From Chloroflexota bacterium (lineage in GTDB: Bacteria; Chloroflexota; Anaerolineae; Anaerolineales; Anaerolineaceae), in NCBI GenBank assembly GCA_029265085.1, contig JAJUJY010000004.1, positions 1 through 64,000 on the forward strand: DNA of 64,000 bases. Reading direction: 5' to 3'. The number at the start of each line of letters is the position of its first letter. Positions within the stretch are counted from its first letter, which is position 1. Under the pieces are notes generated by a model. That model searched no databases, had not been told where the DNA came from, and was given only the letters and a program-made list of their open reading frames with translations. Positions 8,384 to 16,372 of the stretch are shown in pieces. The translations under genes and the position numbers were made by a program.

Positions 8384-8426
8384 TCAATCGCCTGGGTGCC
8401 CCCCTCACCCCGGCGATTGATCTTTT
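8384..8426 (+). terminator. Strong hairpin with T run between tRNA-Asn and the methyltransferase
   Basis: Perfect arms TCAATCGCC and GGCGATTGA (8384-8392 and 8412-8420) enclose a second pairing GGGTG/CACCC and are followed by TCTTTT. A TATAGT -10-like box lies only about 13 bases upstream, so a transcript starting there would end almost at once. It may be a terminator, an attenuator or a very short RNA. The stretch 8213-8383 also has a doubled TTGCAACG motif but no gene. Confidence 0.6.
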
Positions 8427-8471
8427 AACCGCCATTCCCCTATCTCCACCAAACCGGGTACAATTTCAACA

Positions 8472-9116
8472 ATGGATGACCGCTTTCCCGCCAGTGAATT
8501 TGACGAATGGGCGCCGGATTACGATAATTCGACCGCCGCGGAACCCTTTTTCCCCTTTGAGGGGTACACCCAGGTATTAAACAACATCGTCACAGCGGCA
8601 GCTGCCGCCAGCGGACAAACGGTGCTGGACCTGGGTACCGGTACGGCCAACCTGGCCTTGCTCTTTGCCCGCCAGGGCTGTGACCTGTGGTGCACCGACT
8701 TCTCCACCGCCATGCTGGAACTGGCCCGCCAGAAGCTGCCCCAGGCGCGGTTTGTCTGCGCAGATTTGCGCGCTCCCTGGCCGCCGGAATTGGAGCGGCC
8801 GTTTGACCGGATTGTTTCTGCCTATGTTTTCCACCATTTTCCCCTGCCGCAAAAAGTACAGCTGATTCACGGGCTGGTCCGCCAGCGGCTGGCTCCCGGC
8901 GGGCGGCTGGTCATTGGCGATATCAGTTTTCCAGACCTGGCCGCTAAAGCCAGCGTGGCTGAAAAAGTTGGCAGCGATTGGGAAGAGGAAGAATACTGGC
9001 TTGCCGACGAATCCGTCGCGGCCATCCAGGCCGCCGGGCTGCTCGTCCGTTACCAGCAGATCTCTTCCTGCGCCGGGGTTTACAGTATATCCAACGCTGA
9101 GAATACCGATCGTTAA
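8472..9116 (+). CDS. SAM-dependent class I methyltransferase
   Basis: The 214-residue product has the Rossmann SAM site VLDLGTGTANLA (motif I, about residues 50-61), an acidic CTDFS (motif II) and a motif resembling FDRIVSAYVFHHF, as in YrrT-type small-molecule methyltransferases. Starting MDDRFPASEFDEWAPDYD, it also matches that group. The acceptor is unknown. There is no Shine-Dalgarno site; TACAAT at 8459-8464 lies seven bases before the ATG, so the mRNA is probably leaderless. Confidence 0.85.
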   Translation: MDDRFPASEFDEWAPDYDNSTAAEPFFPFEGYTQVLNNIVTAAAAASGQTVLDLGTGTANLALLFARQGCDLWCTDFSTAMLELARQKLPQARFVCADLRAPWPPELERPFDRIVSAYVFHHFPLPQKVQLIHGLVRQRLAPGGRLVIGDISFPDLAAKASVAEKVGSDWEEEEYWLADESVAAIQAAGLLVRYQQISSCAGVYSISNAENTDR

Positions 9117-9132
9117 CCAACACCTTTTGGAT

Positions 9133-9160
9133 TGCCGAATGGTCACTCCTGGGCTACAAT
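9133..9160 (+). promoter_or_regulatory. Promoter of holB, giving a leaderless mRNA
   Basis: TTGCCG (9133-9138), a 16-base spacer and TACAAT (9155-9160) precede the ATG at 9168 by only seven bases, so transcription would begin at or next to the start codon. Confidence 0.6.
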
Positions 9161-9167
9161 TCTAGGC

Positions 9168-10178
9168 ATGGATTGGGGAATTATAGGTCACGAATGGGCC
9201 GCCGAGCTCTTGCGCCAGCATATTGCGCAGGGAACCATGCGCCACGCCTATCTGTTTTGCGGTCCGCCGGGAGTTGGCCGCCGCACCCTGGCACTGCGCT
9301 TTGCCCAGGCAATTAACTGCACCCAGCCGCCCGCGCCGGGTGAGCCGTGCGGCTCCTGCCGCACCTGCCAGCAGATGGAGCGCATGCAGCACGCCGATTT
9401 AAGCGTGGTGCAGCCTGAGCCTGATGCTTCTACCCTCAAAGTGGACCAGATCCGCGACCTGATGCACACCCTTTCTCTCTCGCCATACCAGGCACGCTTT
9501 CGCGTGGCCTTACTGCTCAATTTTGAAACCGCCACCCCCAGCGCCCAAAACGCGCTGTTAAAAACCCTGGAAGAAGCCCCGGAAAAGGCCGTTCTGCTGC
9601 TGACCTCGGACTCGCCGGACAACTTGCTGCCGACCATTGTCTCCCGCTGTGAGGTGCTGCGCCTGCGCCCCCTGGCGGTAGGCGATCTCAGCACGGCGCT
9701 GCAATCCCGCTGCGGTTTATCCGCGGAAGAGGCCGAAAACCTGGCCCATCTCTCCGGCGGCCGGCCGGGAACCGCCCGCCGCCTGCATGAAGACCCCAAG
9801 CTGGTTGAGCAGCGCGAGAGCTGGCTGAACGACCTGGAAAATTTGCTCGTCTCTAGCCGGGTGGAGCGGTTTAAGTACGCTGAAAAAATCACCAAAAGTG
9901 AAACGCGCGATAAAGAGAAAATCCGCCAGATTTTTTACACCTGGCTGACCTTCTGGCGCGATGTATTACTTCGCTCCGCCGGTGCGCAGGTCCCGCTGAC
10001 CAACCACAGCCGCGCTGAAAAAATCAGCGCCTATGCCAACCGGATCAGCGTGGAAACTGCCCGCTTGCGCCTGAACGACCTGGAAAAAGCCCTGGACGGG
10101 CTGGATGCCAACCTGAATGTGCGCCTGATGGTTGAGGTGCTGCTGCTCGATCTGCCGCACCTGCCCGCCGTTCAATAA
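9168..10178 (+). CDS. holB: DNA polymerase III subunit delta prime
   Basis: The 336-residue product is the clamp-loader subunit that joins gamma/tau and delta in opening the beta clamp. The P-loop reads GPPGVGRRT. A four-cysteine zinc module (INC, EPCGSC and TC) follows, then NALLKTLEEAPEKAV and the SRC arginine-finger motif in IVSRCEVLRL. The length is normal. The start at 9168 was chosen from the conserved MDWGIIGHEWAAELL beginning, with a promoter directly before it and no ribosome site. It lies 51 bases after the methyltransferase gene but has its own promoter. Confidence 0.93.
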   Translation: MDWGIIGHEWAAELLRQHIAQGTMRHAYLFCGPPGVGRRTLALRFAQAINCTQPPAPGEPCGSCRTCQQMERMQHADLSVVQPEPDASTLKVDQIRDLMHTLSLSPYQARFRVALLLNFETATPSAQNALLKTLEEAPEKAVLLLTSDSPDNLLPTIVSRCEVLRLRPLAVGDLSTALQSRCGLSAEEAENLAHLSGGRPGTARRLHEDPKLVEQRESWLNDLENLLVSSRVERFKYAEKITKSETRDKEKIRQIFYTWLTFWRDVLLRSAGAQVPLTNHSRAEKISAYANRISVETARLRLNDLEKALDGLDANLNVRLMVEVLLLDLPHLPAVQ

Positions 10179-10268
10179 TCTGGCGGGTGAAACTGTCTTA
10201 ATCCAAAACGGAGCAGACCCCGTCCGCTCCGCCGAATGATTCTTGATGATCCGGGAAAAGCTGCCCGT

Positions 10269-11108
10269 TTATCCTTCAACCCCCGACTGGATCACATCCG
10301 CGACCGGCGCATTGAAAGAAACACCCAAAACGTCATAATGATTAAAAATATCATCTTCCCAGGCCATGCAAAAGTGGCTGGGTAAGGTAATGCCGCCCTC
10401 AAACTTTTGATAGCGACTGAGGAACATCTGAAAACGGTACAGGATTCCGCTCTTGCTGGCTGGCCGCTGAGTTTCCACCCGCGCCAGGCTGCCGGTTTGG
10501 GGGTCAAAAAACAAGTGAAACGTCAGCGTTTCATCCTCATACGGCAAACTTACCTGCACCGAGTGTTCATCCAGTGCCTGCCACTGCGCCCCCGGATGTT
10601 CCAGCGGAGCCGTAGGCGCAACTGCCAGTGTATAAAGCCAGAGTGCCACCCGCTCCGAGCGGTCCATATTTTCACCCTCAGAGGCCTGCCCGCCCATCAA
10701 AAAGCGGCCGTGCCCCTGCTTGTATTCATCGCCGCCGTCCAGCAGCATGCGGCGCAGCCAGTAAAAGCGCGCCCGCCAGACAAAAGCCTGCCCAGGCACA
10801 AGATGCAAAGTCCAGCCGTCTGGCACCCACAGGTTACCGATGACGGGAAACTTACGCACCGAGAATTTACCGCGCCCCCAGGCTGCCACACTTTGCTGAG
10901 CGTAGGGCACCTCGCCATAAACCTGCCGGTAATACCGCAGCAACGGCGCAGGTAAATCCGCGGGCAGTTCAGCCTTTCTCAGGGTTTGCTGTTCGCCGCT
11001 CAACACCGGCACACGCACTTTGGCCGGAATATTAAACCCAATCACAATCAGAACGGCAGTTAACCCAACCGCAACGGCCAATATGGTGAGAATGTTCCCA
11101 AAGTCCAT
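10269..11108 (-). CDS. Membrane-anchored protein resembling DUF6544
   Basis: The 279-residue protein has one N-terminal membrane segment (about residues 7-27) and a soluble domain with alternating strands. Features such as AWGRGKFSV, GQAFVWRARFYW and FDPQTGSLARVETQR recall DUF6544-type proteins, which are built on a lipoprotein-carrier-like beta fold; the assignment is from memory and uncertain. It lies downstream of the riboflavin transporter genes on the same strand, 45 bases after the ATPase gene begins its stop-side neighbour, but has its own start context and need not belong to that operon. Confidence 0.55.
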   Translation of the reverse strand: MDFGNILTILAVAVGLTAVLIVIGFNIPAKVRVPVLSGEQQTLRKAELPADLPAPLLRYYRQVYGEVPYAQQSVAAWGRGKFSVRKFPVIGNLWVPDGWTLHLVPGQAFVWRARFYWLRRMLLDGGDEYKQGHGRFLMGGQASEGENMDRSERVALWLYTLAVAPTAPLEHPGAQWQALDEHSVQVSLPYEDETLTFHLFFDPQTGSLARVETQRPASKSGILYRFQMFLSRYQKFEGGITLPSHFCMAWEDDIFNHYDVLGVSFNAPVADVIQSGVEG

Positions 11109-11153
11109 GCTGATTTCCTCCCGGAAAACCTGGTTTGGAAACAGTATACCATG

Positions 11154-11903
11154 TCAGCCGATCGCTGCCCGCAGCCGCCGCGACAATTCGCTAAATTCCG
11201 GCGTATAGCGGATCTCTTCCCGGCGCGGGCGCGGCAGGTCCACGGCCAAGTCCAGGCTGATGCGCCCTGGGCGCGGGGTAAATACCAGCACGCGGTCAGA
11301 AAGCAGCAGCGCCTCTGATATGGAGTGAGTCACCATCAAGACGGTTTTCCGGCGCTCCTGCCATAGCTCCAACAGCTCTGCGCCCATGCGTTCGCGGGTC
11401 AGGGCATCCAGCGCGCCAAAAGGCTCATCCAGCAGCAGCAAATCCGGGTCTTGAATGAAAGCACGCGCCAGCGCCACCCGCTGTGCCATTCCGCCGGAGA
11501 GATCGCGCGGCCAGTGTGTCTCAAAGCCCTGCAGCCCAATCAGATTTACCATCTCCTGCGCCCTGTCTTGAGCGGTCTCCACCGGAATACCCTGCATCTC
11601 CAGCGGCAGGGTGATATTATCCAGCACAGTGCGCCAGGGCATCAGGTTAGCCTGCTGGAATACATACCCAATTCGCGGCGCATCACCGGTATAGCGGATT
11701 TCACCGCTGGTTGGCTGCACCAATCCGGAGAGCACCCGCAGAAGAGTGCTTTTTCCACTGCCCGAAGGCCCCAAAATGCACACAAATTCCTGCGGGTTGA
11801 GATTAAAAGACAGGTTCTGTACCGCCAGCAGCCCGCCATTCTCACCCGGGAAGTTGACGCTCAGGTTGCGCACTTGTAAAACCGGCTGGGCCAGAGCTTC
11901 CAT
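11154..11903 (-). CDS. ABC transporter ATPase, riboflavin importer
   Basis: The 249-residue ATPase has Walker A GPSGSGKST (about residues 45-53), signature LSGGMAQR, Walker B LLLLDEPFGALD and a His switch in VTHSI. It is of the NitT/TauT/SsuB type. The ATG follows the TAA of the binding-protein gene directly, so the two are coupled. Together with the permease and binding protein it forms an importer controlled by the FMN riboswitch upstream. The RibXY systems described from Chloroflexi are thought to use such an ATPase. Confidence 0.9.
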   Translation of the reverse strand: MEALAQPVLQVRNLSVNFPGENGGLLAVQNLSFNLNPQEFVCILGPSGSGKSTLLRVLSGLVQPTSGEIRYTGDAPRIGYVFQQANLMPWRTVLDNITLPLEMQGIPVETAQDRAQEMVNLIGLQGFETHWPRDLSGGMAQRVALARAFIQDPDLLLLDEPFGALDALTRERMGAELLELWQERRKTVLMVTHSISEALLLSDRVLVFTPRPGRISLDLAVDLPRPRREEIRYTPEFSELSRRLRAAIG

Positions 11904-12887
11904 TTATTTCTCCGGCAGGTAATCGTTGCGAAAGGCCTGGGATAAATCCAGTTCGGCCTTGAGCAGCCCGGCATCCAGCAGCACTTGCTGCATATTGGCC
12001 CAGGCCTGCGGATCAGAATACCCCAAGGGGCTGACCTGCCACAGTTCAATGGAAGTAGCCAGCACCTGCTTTTGCACGGCTTCATCGGCTTGCGCCAGGT
12101 TATCTACATACTTCTTACTGATTTCGTAAGCCTCATCCGGGTTTTTGGCTGCATAGTCAATTCCGCGCAGCAGTGCGCTCACCATGCGCCGCACCAGATC
12201 GGGATTTTCTTTCAAGACCGTCTCATTGGTAATCAAGCCGTTGGAGACCATTTGCAAATAATCTGCCACCCGCAGGGTGGTGACGGCCTTGCCCTGAGAG
12301 GCCAACTGCACCGGTTCATTGGTCACATAAATCGCTGCCGCATCAATCCGGCCGGCAGTAAGAGCTTCCACCTGGTTATAACCGACCACATCCAGGCTGA
12401 CATCGCTTTCCTTTAGCCCGCCCGCCGCAAGCAGCGCGCGTAGACCAATATAATTGGCGCCGTGCAGCACCGGCAGGCCAATCCGCTTGCCGCGCAAATC
12501 CGCCGGGGATTGAATGCCCGCCTCAGCGGGGGCTGTCACGCCCACCGGATAATCACCATACCAGGCAGCCACGTACACCACCGGCAAGGTCTGCGCGCGG
12601 CCAAGCAGCACCTGCTCGCCGGAAGCCACCGCAAACGGAATCTGATTGGCACCCACCAGGGCCACATTATCACTTTCCATGCTGTAATCCAGGGTCACAT
12701 CCAGCCCTTCCTGGCTGAAATAGCCCTTCTCTAAAGCCACATACAGCGGGGCAAATTGAATATTGGGGATAAAACCAACCGGCAGGCGAATCGCATCCGG
12801 GTTGACCGTAGGAGTCGCGGCAGATTGCGGAGCACAGGCAGATAACACAAGAACAGCTGCAGTGACCAGAACAATGATTTTTTTCAT
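11904..12887 (-). CDS. ribY: Riboflavin ABC transporter substrate-binding lipoprotein, RibY-like
   Basis: The 327-residue lipoprotein has a signal peptide ending in LSACAPQ (acylated Cys near residue 18). The mature part is a ThiY/NMT1-type periplasmic binding protein, seen in VGFIPNIQFAPLYVALEKGYF and LVGANQIPFAVASGEQVL. Its start overlaps the permease stop in an ATGA. Sequence alone would allow a thiamine-precursor or nitrate/sulfonate ligand; the FMN riboswitch ahead of the operon makes riboflavin or a riboflavin precursor the likely cargo. Confidence 0.82.
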   Translation of the reverse strand: MKKIIVLVTAAVLVLSACAPQSAATPTVNPDAIRLPVGFIPNIQFAPLYVALEKGYFSQEGLDVTLDYSMESDNVALVGANQIPFAVASGEQVLLGRAQTLPVVYVAAWYGDYPVGVTAPAEAGIQSPADLRGKRIGLPVLHGANYIGLRALLAAGGLKESDVSLDVVGYNQVEALTAGRIDAAAIYVTNEPVQLASQGKAVTTLRVADYLQMVSNGLITNETVLKENPDLVRRMVSALLRGIDYAAKNPDEAYEISKKYVDNLAQADEAVQKQVLATSIELWQVSPLGYSDPQAWANMQQVLLDAGLLKAELDLSQAFRNDYLPEK

Positions 12888-13720
12888 GCTTTCCTCAAAG
12901 GTTTCCGGACGAACCGGGACGGGGTATTTTGCCAGGCCAGCAGTTTCTTTTCCAGCAGCACGACCAGGCCGTATAAACCAAGCGCCAGGTTCACCAGCGC
13001 AAAAACCGCTACAAAGACCAGCGCAGTATCATACTGGCCGCGACCGACATTCACCAGGAAGCCCAACCCGCGGTCTGAACCAACCAACTCGCCTACCACA
13101 CCGCCAATTACCGAGAGCGTGGCTCCCACACGCAGCCCGCCCAAAAAGACCGGCAGCGCGGCAGGGATTTCCAGGTAACGCAGCATCTGGCTGGGAGTAG
13201 CCCGCAGCGAGCGCATCAGCGCACGCAGGTCTTCCGGCACAGCCCGCAGCCCAACCACGGTATTGATCAATATCGGAAAGAAAACAGTCAATCCGCAGAT
13301 CAGCACCTTGGAAAACAGCCCCGGTCCAAACCAGATCACCAGCAGCGGTGCAATCGCCACCACCGGAATGGCCTGGCTGGCCACCAGGTACGGCGCAACC
13401 AGGCGCTCAAACATGCGCGATTTTGCCAACAGATAACCCAAAATCGTGGCCAGCGATGCCCCGGCCAGCAATCCAAGCACCACCTCAAGCAGGGTATAAC
13501 CCGCATGACGTAAGAGCGTGCCATCCAGCAGGGTCTGCACAAAGCGCTGCCAGACCAGCCCGGGCGAGGGCAGGATAAAAGCAGGCAGTTTGGCAAACAT
13601 GACAATCGCCTGCCAGATCAACAACGCCAACGCCAGCGAGGCAACGGTCAGCAGCCCCCGGTAACGTCTCACCAGCCGGTTGGCGGCTGGACCAATTTTT
13701 CTCGGCAGTGTGATCTCCAT
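12884..13720 (-). CDS. ribX: Riboflavin ABC transporter permease, RibX-like
   Basis: The 278-residue permease has about six membrane segments and the EAA loop (ALMRSLRATPSQMLRYLEIP) of BPD-type importers. It is the first gene after the FMN riboswitch, with GGAAGGA about 8 bases before the ATG. The permease, binding protein and ATPase genes are packed with overlaps, which points to one transcript. The riboflavin assignment rests on the riboswitch and on the RibXY precedent in Chloroflexi. Confidence 0.85.
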   Translation of the reverse strand: MEITLPRKIGPAANRLVRRYRGLLTVASLALALLIWQAIVMFAKLPAFILPSPGLVWQRFVQTLLDGTLLRHAGYTLLEVVLGLLAGASLATILGYLLAKSRMFERLVAPYLVASQAIPVVAIAPLLVIWFGPGLFSKVLICGLTVFFPILINTVVGLRAVPEDLRALMRSLRATPSQMLRYLEIPAALPVFLGGLRVGATLSVIGGVVGELVGSDRGLGFLVNVGRGQYDTALVFVAVFALVNLALGLYGLVVLLEKKLLAWQNTPSRFVRKPLRKA

Positions 13721-13770
13721 CGCGTTCTTCCTTCCTTTTCCGCAGCCGGATCCGGCCGCGAACTACCGTT

Positions 13771-13805
13771 AAAAAGCAAAATCCCGAAAACAGATGGTCT
13801 TCGGG
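13771..13805 (-). terminator. Expression-platform terminator of the FMN riboswitch
   Basis: On the minus strand CCCGAA (13805-13800) and TTCGGG (13788-13783) form a hairpin followed by ATTTTGCTTTTT. It lies between the aptamer and ribX, where a transcription attenuator is expected. Confidence 0.7.
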
Positions 13806-13841
13806 GCGAAAGGGAGCAAGCGCACAGGCACTGCTCGATTG

Positions 13842-13962
13842 CCTTCTTTTATCCGGACTATACCGTCGACCCTGGAATTGCACCAGGTCATGCGCGGACT
13901 GCGCTCGTGGGTTTTACCACCGATCGGGAATTGGGAGAAATCTCCCGCACCCTGCCCCGAAG
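13842..13962 (-). ncRNA. FMN riboswitch (RFN element)
   Basis: Read on the minus strand the element begins CTTCGGGGCAGGGTG, has AATTCCCGATCGGTGGTAAA, then GCCC-like arms with CGAGCG, and closes with GTCCGGATAAAAGAAGG. These are the conserved junction sequences of the six-stem FMN aptamer. It lies about 120 bases before ribX, so high FMN should stop expression of the importer. Confidence 0.93.
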
Positions 13963-14071
13963 GCTCTATTTGATTAATTGCAGTATATGCAATCTTAAGG
14001 CGGCTGTCAATGGAAAATGATCATGTTTTTAAGATGAATTTGAGTATTTTTTCACAAACAGAACCTGGCAG

Positions 14072-14203
14072 CCCGGCCGTTTCGCTTTAGCGCAGCCGCA
14101 TAAGCGATGCTCGGCCATTTTGCGCATGTTGCATAGAATCCAATATGCGGTGAAGTGAGTTTGCGGAGCAAGGCTGCTGCGATCCTCTATTAAAACGGCC
14201 CGG
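14072..14203. repeat. Imperfect inverted repeat in a non-coding gap
   Basis: CCCGGCCGTTTCGCTTTAG at the left (14072-14090) pairs partly with the right arm ending in AAAACGGCCCGG (14192-14203), and both continue inward into GCAGC-rich sequence. The enclosed 100 bases hold no gene. It may be a decayed MITE-like element; the 13963-14210 stretch is otherwise empty apart from A/T-rich sequence before the riboswitch, which probably contains the promoter. Confidence 0.4.
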
Positions 14204-14210
14204 TAACATA

Positions 14211-14240
14211 AAAAATCATGAGCGGCGCAGAATGCCGCTC
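14211..14240 (-). terminator. Terminator after bacterioferritin
   Basis: A perfect 10-bp hairpin (CATGAGCGGC with GCCGCTCATG, 7-base loop) is followed on the minus strand by TTTTTT. Confidence 0.85.
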
Positions 14241-14268
14241 ATGATTTGCATAATCAGCCAGCGAAAAT

Positions 14269-14736
14269 TTATCCGACCTGCAAAGCCAGGTAATTGCCCA
14301 GCCCCATCTGCTGAATCTGGTCGCGTTGAGCCTCTAACCAGTCAATATGTTCTTCTTCATCCTGCAAGATATCTTCCAGCAGTTCACGGGTGGCGTTGTC
14401 GCTCACATCCATTGCCAGACGGATGGCATCGTTATAGGCTTTCACTGCGCCGTATTCCGATTCCAGGTCATTGGCCAACTGGTCTGCCACACTGGCTCCA
14501 ACGTGCATTGGGTTGAGATTGGAAACAATCGGCAGTCCTTCCAGGAAGAGAATCCGCGCAATCAACTTTTCGGCGTGCTTCATTTCGTCAATTGCCCGCT
14601 TTTCAATCACGTCATGCAGCTTGTCATAACCCCAATTGACGCACATTTCTGAATGCAAAATGTACTGGTTGGTGGCGGTTAATTCATCTGCCAGTAAATG
14701 ATTCAAAGTTTGAACTAATTGATCGTTACCTTTCAT
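14269..14736 (-). CDS. bfr: Bacterioferritin
   Basis: The 155-residue product is a haem-binding ferritin that stores iron as a 24-mer shell. All ferroxidase ligands are present at the numbering of the E. coli protein: Glu18, Glu51, His54, Glu94, Glu127 and His130. The haem-ligand Met52 is kept in EMKHAE. The length is normal. It has its own perfect terminator, so it is transcribed alone. Confidence 0.95.
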   Translation of the reverse strand: MKGNDQLVQTLNHLLADELTATNQYILHSEMCVNWGYDKLHDVIEKRAIDEMKHAEKLIARILFLEGLPIVSNLNPMHVGASVADQLANDLESEYGAVKAYNDAIRLAMDVSDNATRELLEDILQDEEEHIDWLEAQRDQIQQMGLGNYLALQVG

Positions 14737-14894
14737 AATCCCCTCCGGATAAGATGGTGATAAATCTACTATAACATCGAATGAGGAATTTGTCTCTTAG
14801 AAAAGCTTTTTCCATTCCATTGATTTTCCCAGGGATTGCAAACCCGCCGCACCGGGGGAGCGGGAATTTGTGCTGCCAGCAGCATCTTTTTTGC

Positions 14895-14922
14895 TTGGCT
14901 GCAAAGCCAAAGCGGCTATAAT
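14895..14922 (+). promoter_or_regulatory. Promoter of the GNAT gene at 15013
   Basis: TTGGCT (14895-14900), a 16-base spacer and TATAAT (14917-14922) lie about 90 bases upstream of the start codon. Confidence 0.5.
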
Positions 14923-15012
14923 CAAATACAGCGGGGAAAAACATACCACAACAAGGCTCCCGTGTTTCCCGGAACATGGAATTCAGAACCACGCCGAAAG
15001 GAACCTGTTCGC

Positions 15013-15441
15013 ATGGATGAAAATTATCAGATTCGCAAACTGGATAAGATTGACGATCCGGTATGGGATTGTGTTGGCGGCGGCATTCACCACTACAACA
15101 TCCAACAGGCCGGAGATGGGCATGGGAAAAATATCTGCTTCGTCCTGTATGCGCCGGACGGCGAGATGGCGGGCGGAATCATCGGCGAAGTCCATTGGGG
15201 CTGGTTCTATATCAATTTGCTGTTTGTCAAAGAAGAACTGCGCGGGCACGGATACGGCCAGCAATTAATGACTCTCGCTGAGCAAGAAGCCCGGCTGCAC
15301 GGTGCAATCCATGCCTATTTGGACACCTTCAGCTTTCAGGCGCCGGAATTTTATCAAAAGCTTGGCTACCAGGTCTTTGGGGTGCTGCCAGACTTTCCAC
15401 CCGGCCACCAGCGCTATTACATGGTCAAACATTTTGATTAA
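15013..15441 (+). CDS. GNAT-family N-acetyltransferase
   Basis: The 142-residue product has the core GNAT fold: INLLFVKEELRGHGYGQQL contains the beta4 strand and the R-x-x-G-x-G acetyl-CoA loop, and the C-terminal FYQKLGYQVFGVL is the usual final motif. The start at 15013 follows GAAAGGA at 12 bases. The substrate is not known. It shares a direction with the CPBP-like gene downstream, 67 bases away. Confidence 0.85.
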   Translation: MDENYQIRKLDKIDDPVWDCVGGGIHHYNIQQAGDGHGKNICFVLYAPDGEMAGGIIGEVHWGWFYINLLFVKEELRGHGYGQQLMTLAEQEARLHGAIHAYLDTFSFQAPEFYQKLGYQVFGVLPDFPPGHQRYYMVKHFD

Positions 15442-15508
15442 TCGCTGCCGCAGTGAGGGGAAAATAGATTCCTTTAATCTTATCTTTTAAAGTTGTGGAG
15501 TACTCATC

Positions 15509-16192
15509 ATGCTTTCCAGGTTGAAATCTTCCAAAACCTTATTTATCTTATGGGCCGTAATGGCTCTCGGCTCGTTAATCCCCGTGACCCAGGCTCTCAA
15601 CGGATCGTTTCCCATTTTCACGGTGCTTTGGATCCTGGTTCCCTTCGTTGCTGTGCTGCGCTCTCCGCATGCACATTTGGTTGGATTCCGCGCTGTGCCC
15701 TGGAAAACACTGATTCAAACCACTGCGCTCAACCTGGCCGGGCTGCTCGTTGTCATGCTCGCCTTTGAACCCTGGTCGCACACCTACCAAAAATTACTCC
15801 AGCTTGTGCTGGCCAGCCCATCACCCGATACCACCTTTGCCTGGCTTGTGCGCATGCCGCGCGGAGAAGCCCTGGCTGCCATGACCCTTTACAGCGGCCT
15901 GGTTACCTTGTTTGGCGAGGAACTTTTCTTTCGGGGATGGTTGCTGCAACTGCTGCAAAAGCGGGTGGGCACGTTTTGGGCGGTGACGATCCAGGCTGCC
16001 GCCTTTGTCTTGCCAAACCTGCTGGCTGCGCTGATGCTGCCTGCCTTGCAGGGCGTTTTATACGCACTGGTGTATGCCTGGCTGGCTATCGGGATGATTG
16101 GCGGTTGGGCAGCCGCGCGCACAGCCAGCATCTGGCCCAGCCTCATTTCTGCCACACTGTGCAACCTGATCCTGGTTGCTTTGGTTTGGTAA
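15509..16192 (+). CDS. CPBP-type membrane protein with a degenerate active site
   Basis: This 227-residue multi-pass protein keeps the first CPBP motif, GEELFFRGWLL, with both Glu and the Arg. In the second, where active members have Phe-x-x-x-His, it reads FVLPNLL (Asn in place of His), and the last motif, usually His-x-x-x-Asn, reads ISATLCNL (no His). The metal site therefore looks incomplete, so the protein may be inactive or act as a binding partner. The other two CPBP genes in the window keep all these residues. The start at 15509 is the only reasonable Met. Confidence 0.75.
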   Translation: MLSRLKSSKTLFILWAVMALGSLIPVTQALNGSFPIFTVLWILVPFVAVLRSPHAHLVGFRAVPWKTLIQTTALNLAGLLVVMLAFEPWSHTYQKLLQLVLASPSPDTTFAWLVRMPRGEALAAMTLYSGLVTLFGEELFFRGWLLQLLQKRVGTFWAVTIQAAAFVLPNLLAALMLPALQGVLYALVYAWLAIGMIGGWAAARTASIWPSLISATLCNLILVALVW

Positions 16193-16267
16193 AGACGAGA
16201 GCCAATTGGATTGGCACAGGTTTTATAACATCCCGTCTCACTTGATAAAAAACACCAAGGCAAGCGA

Positions 16268-16295
16268 TTGTTTTCACCCGGAGCAGCCGTATAAT
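16268..16295 (+). promoter_or_regulatory. Promoter of the toroid-fold gene
   Basis: TTGTTT (16268-16273), a 16-base spacer and TATAAT (16290-16295) give a leader of about 70 bases before the ATG at 16373. Confidence 0.6.
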
Positions 16296-16372
16296 AAACT
16301 TAACCCGAAACATTTGCACAAACCCAAACCGGTTTAGCCAAAACAATAATTCGGGTTGAGTGGCGGCTTCGT

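Noticed and set aside
10201..10240. Weak hairpin (CGGAGC ... GCTCCG) between holB and the DUF6544-like gene as a terminator
   Set aside because: Only six pairs and no T run on either strand, so it is not listed as a feature.
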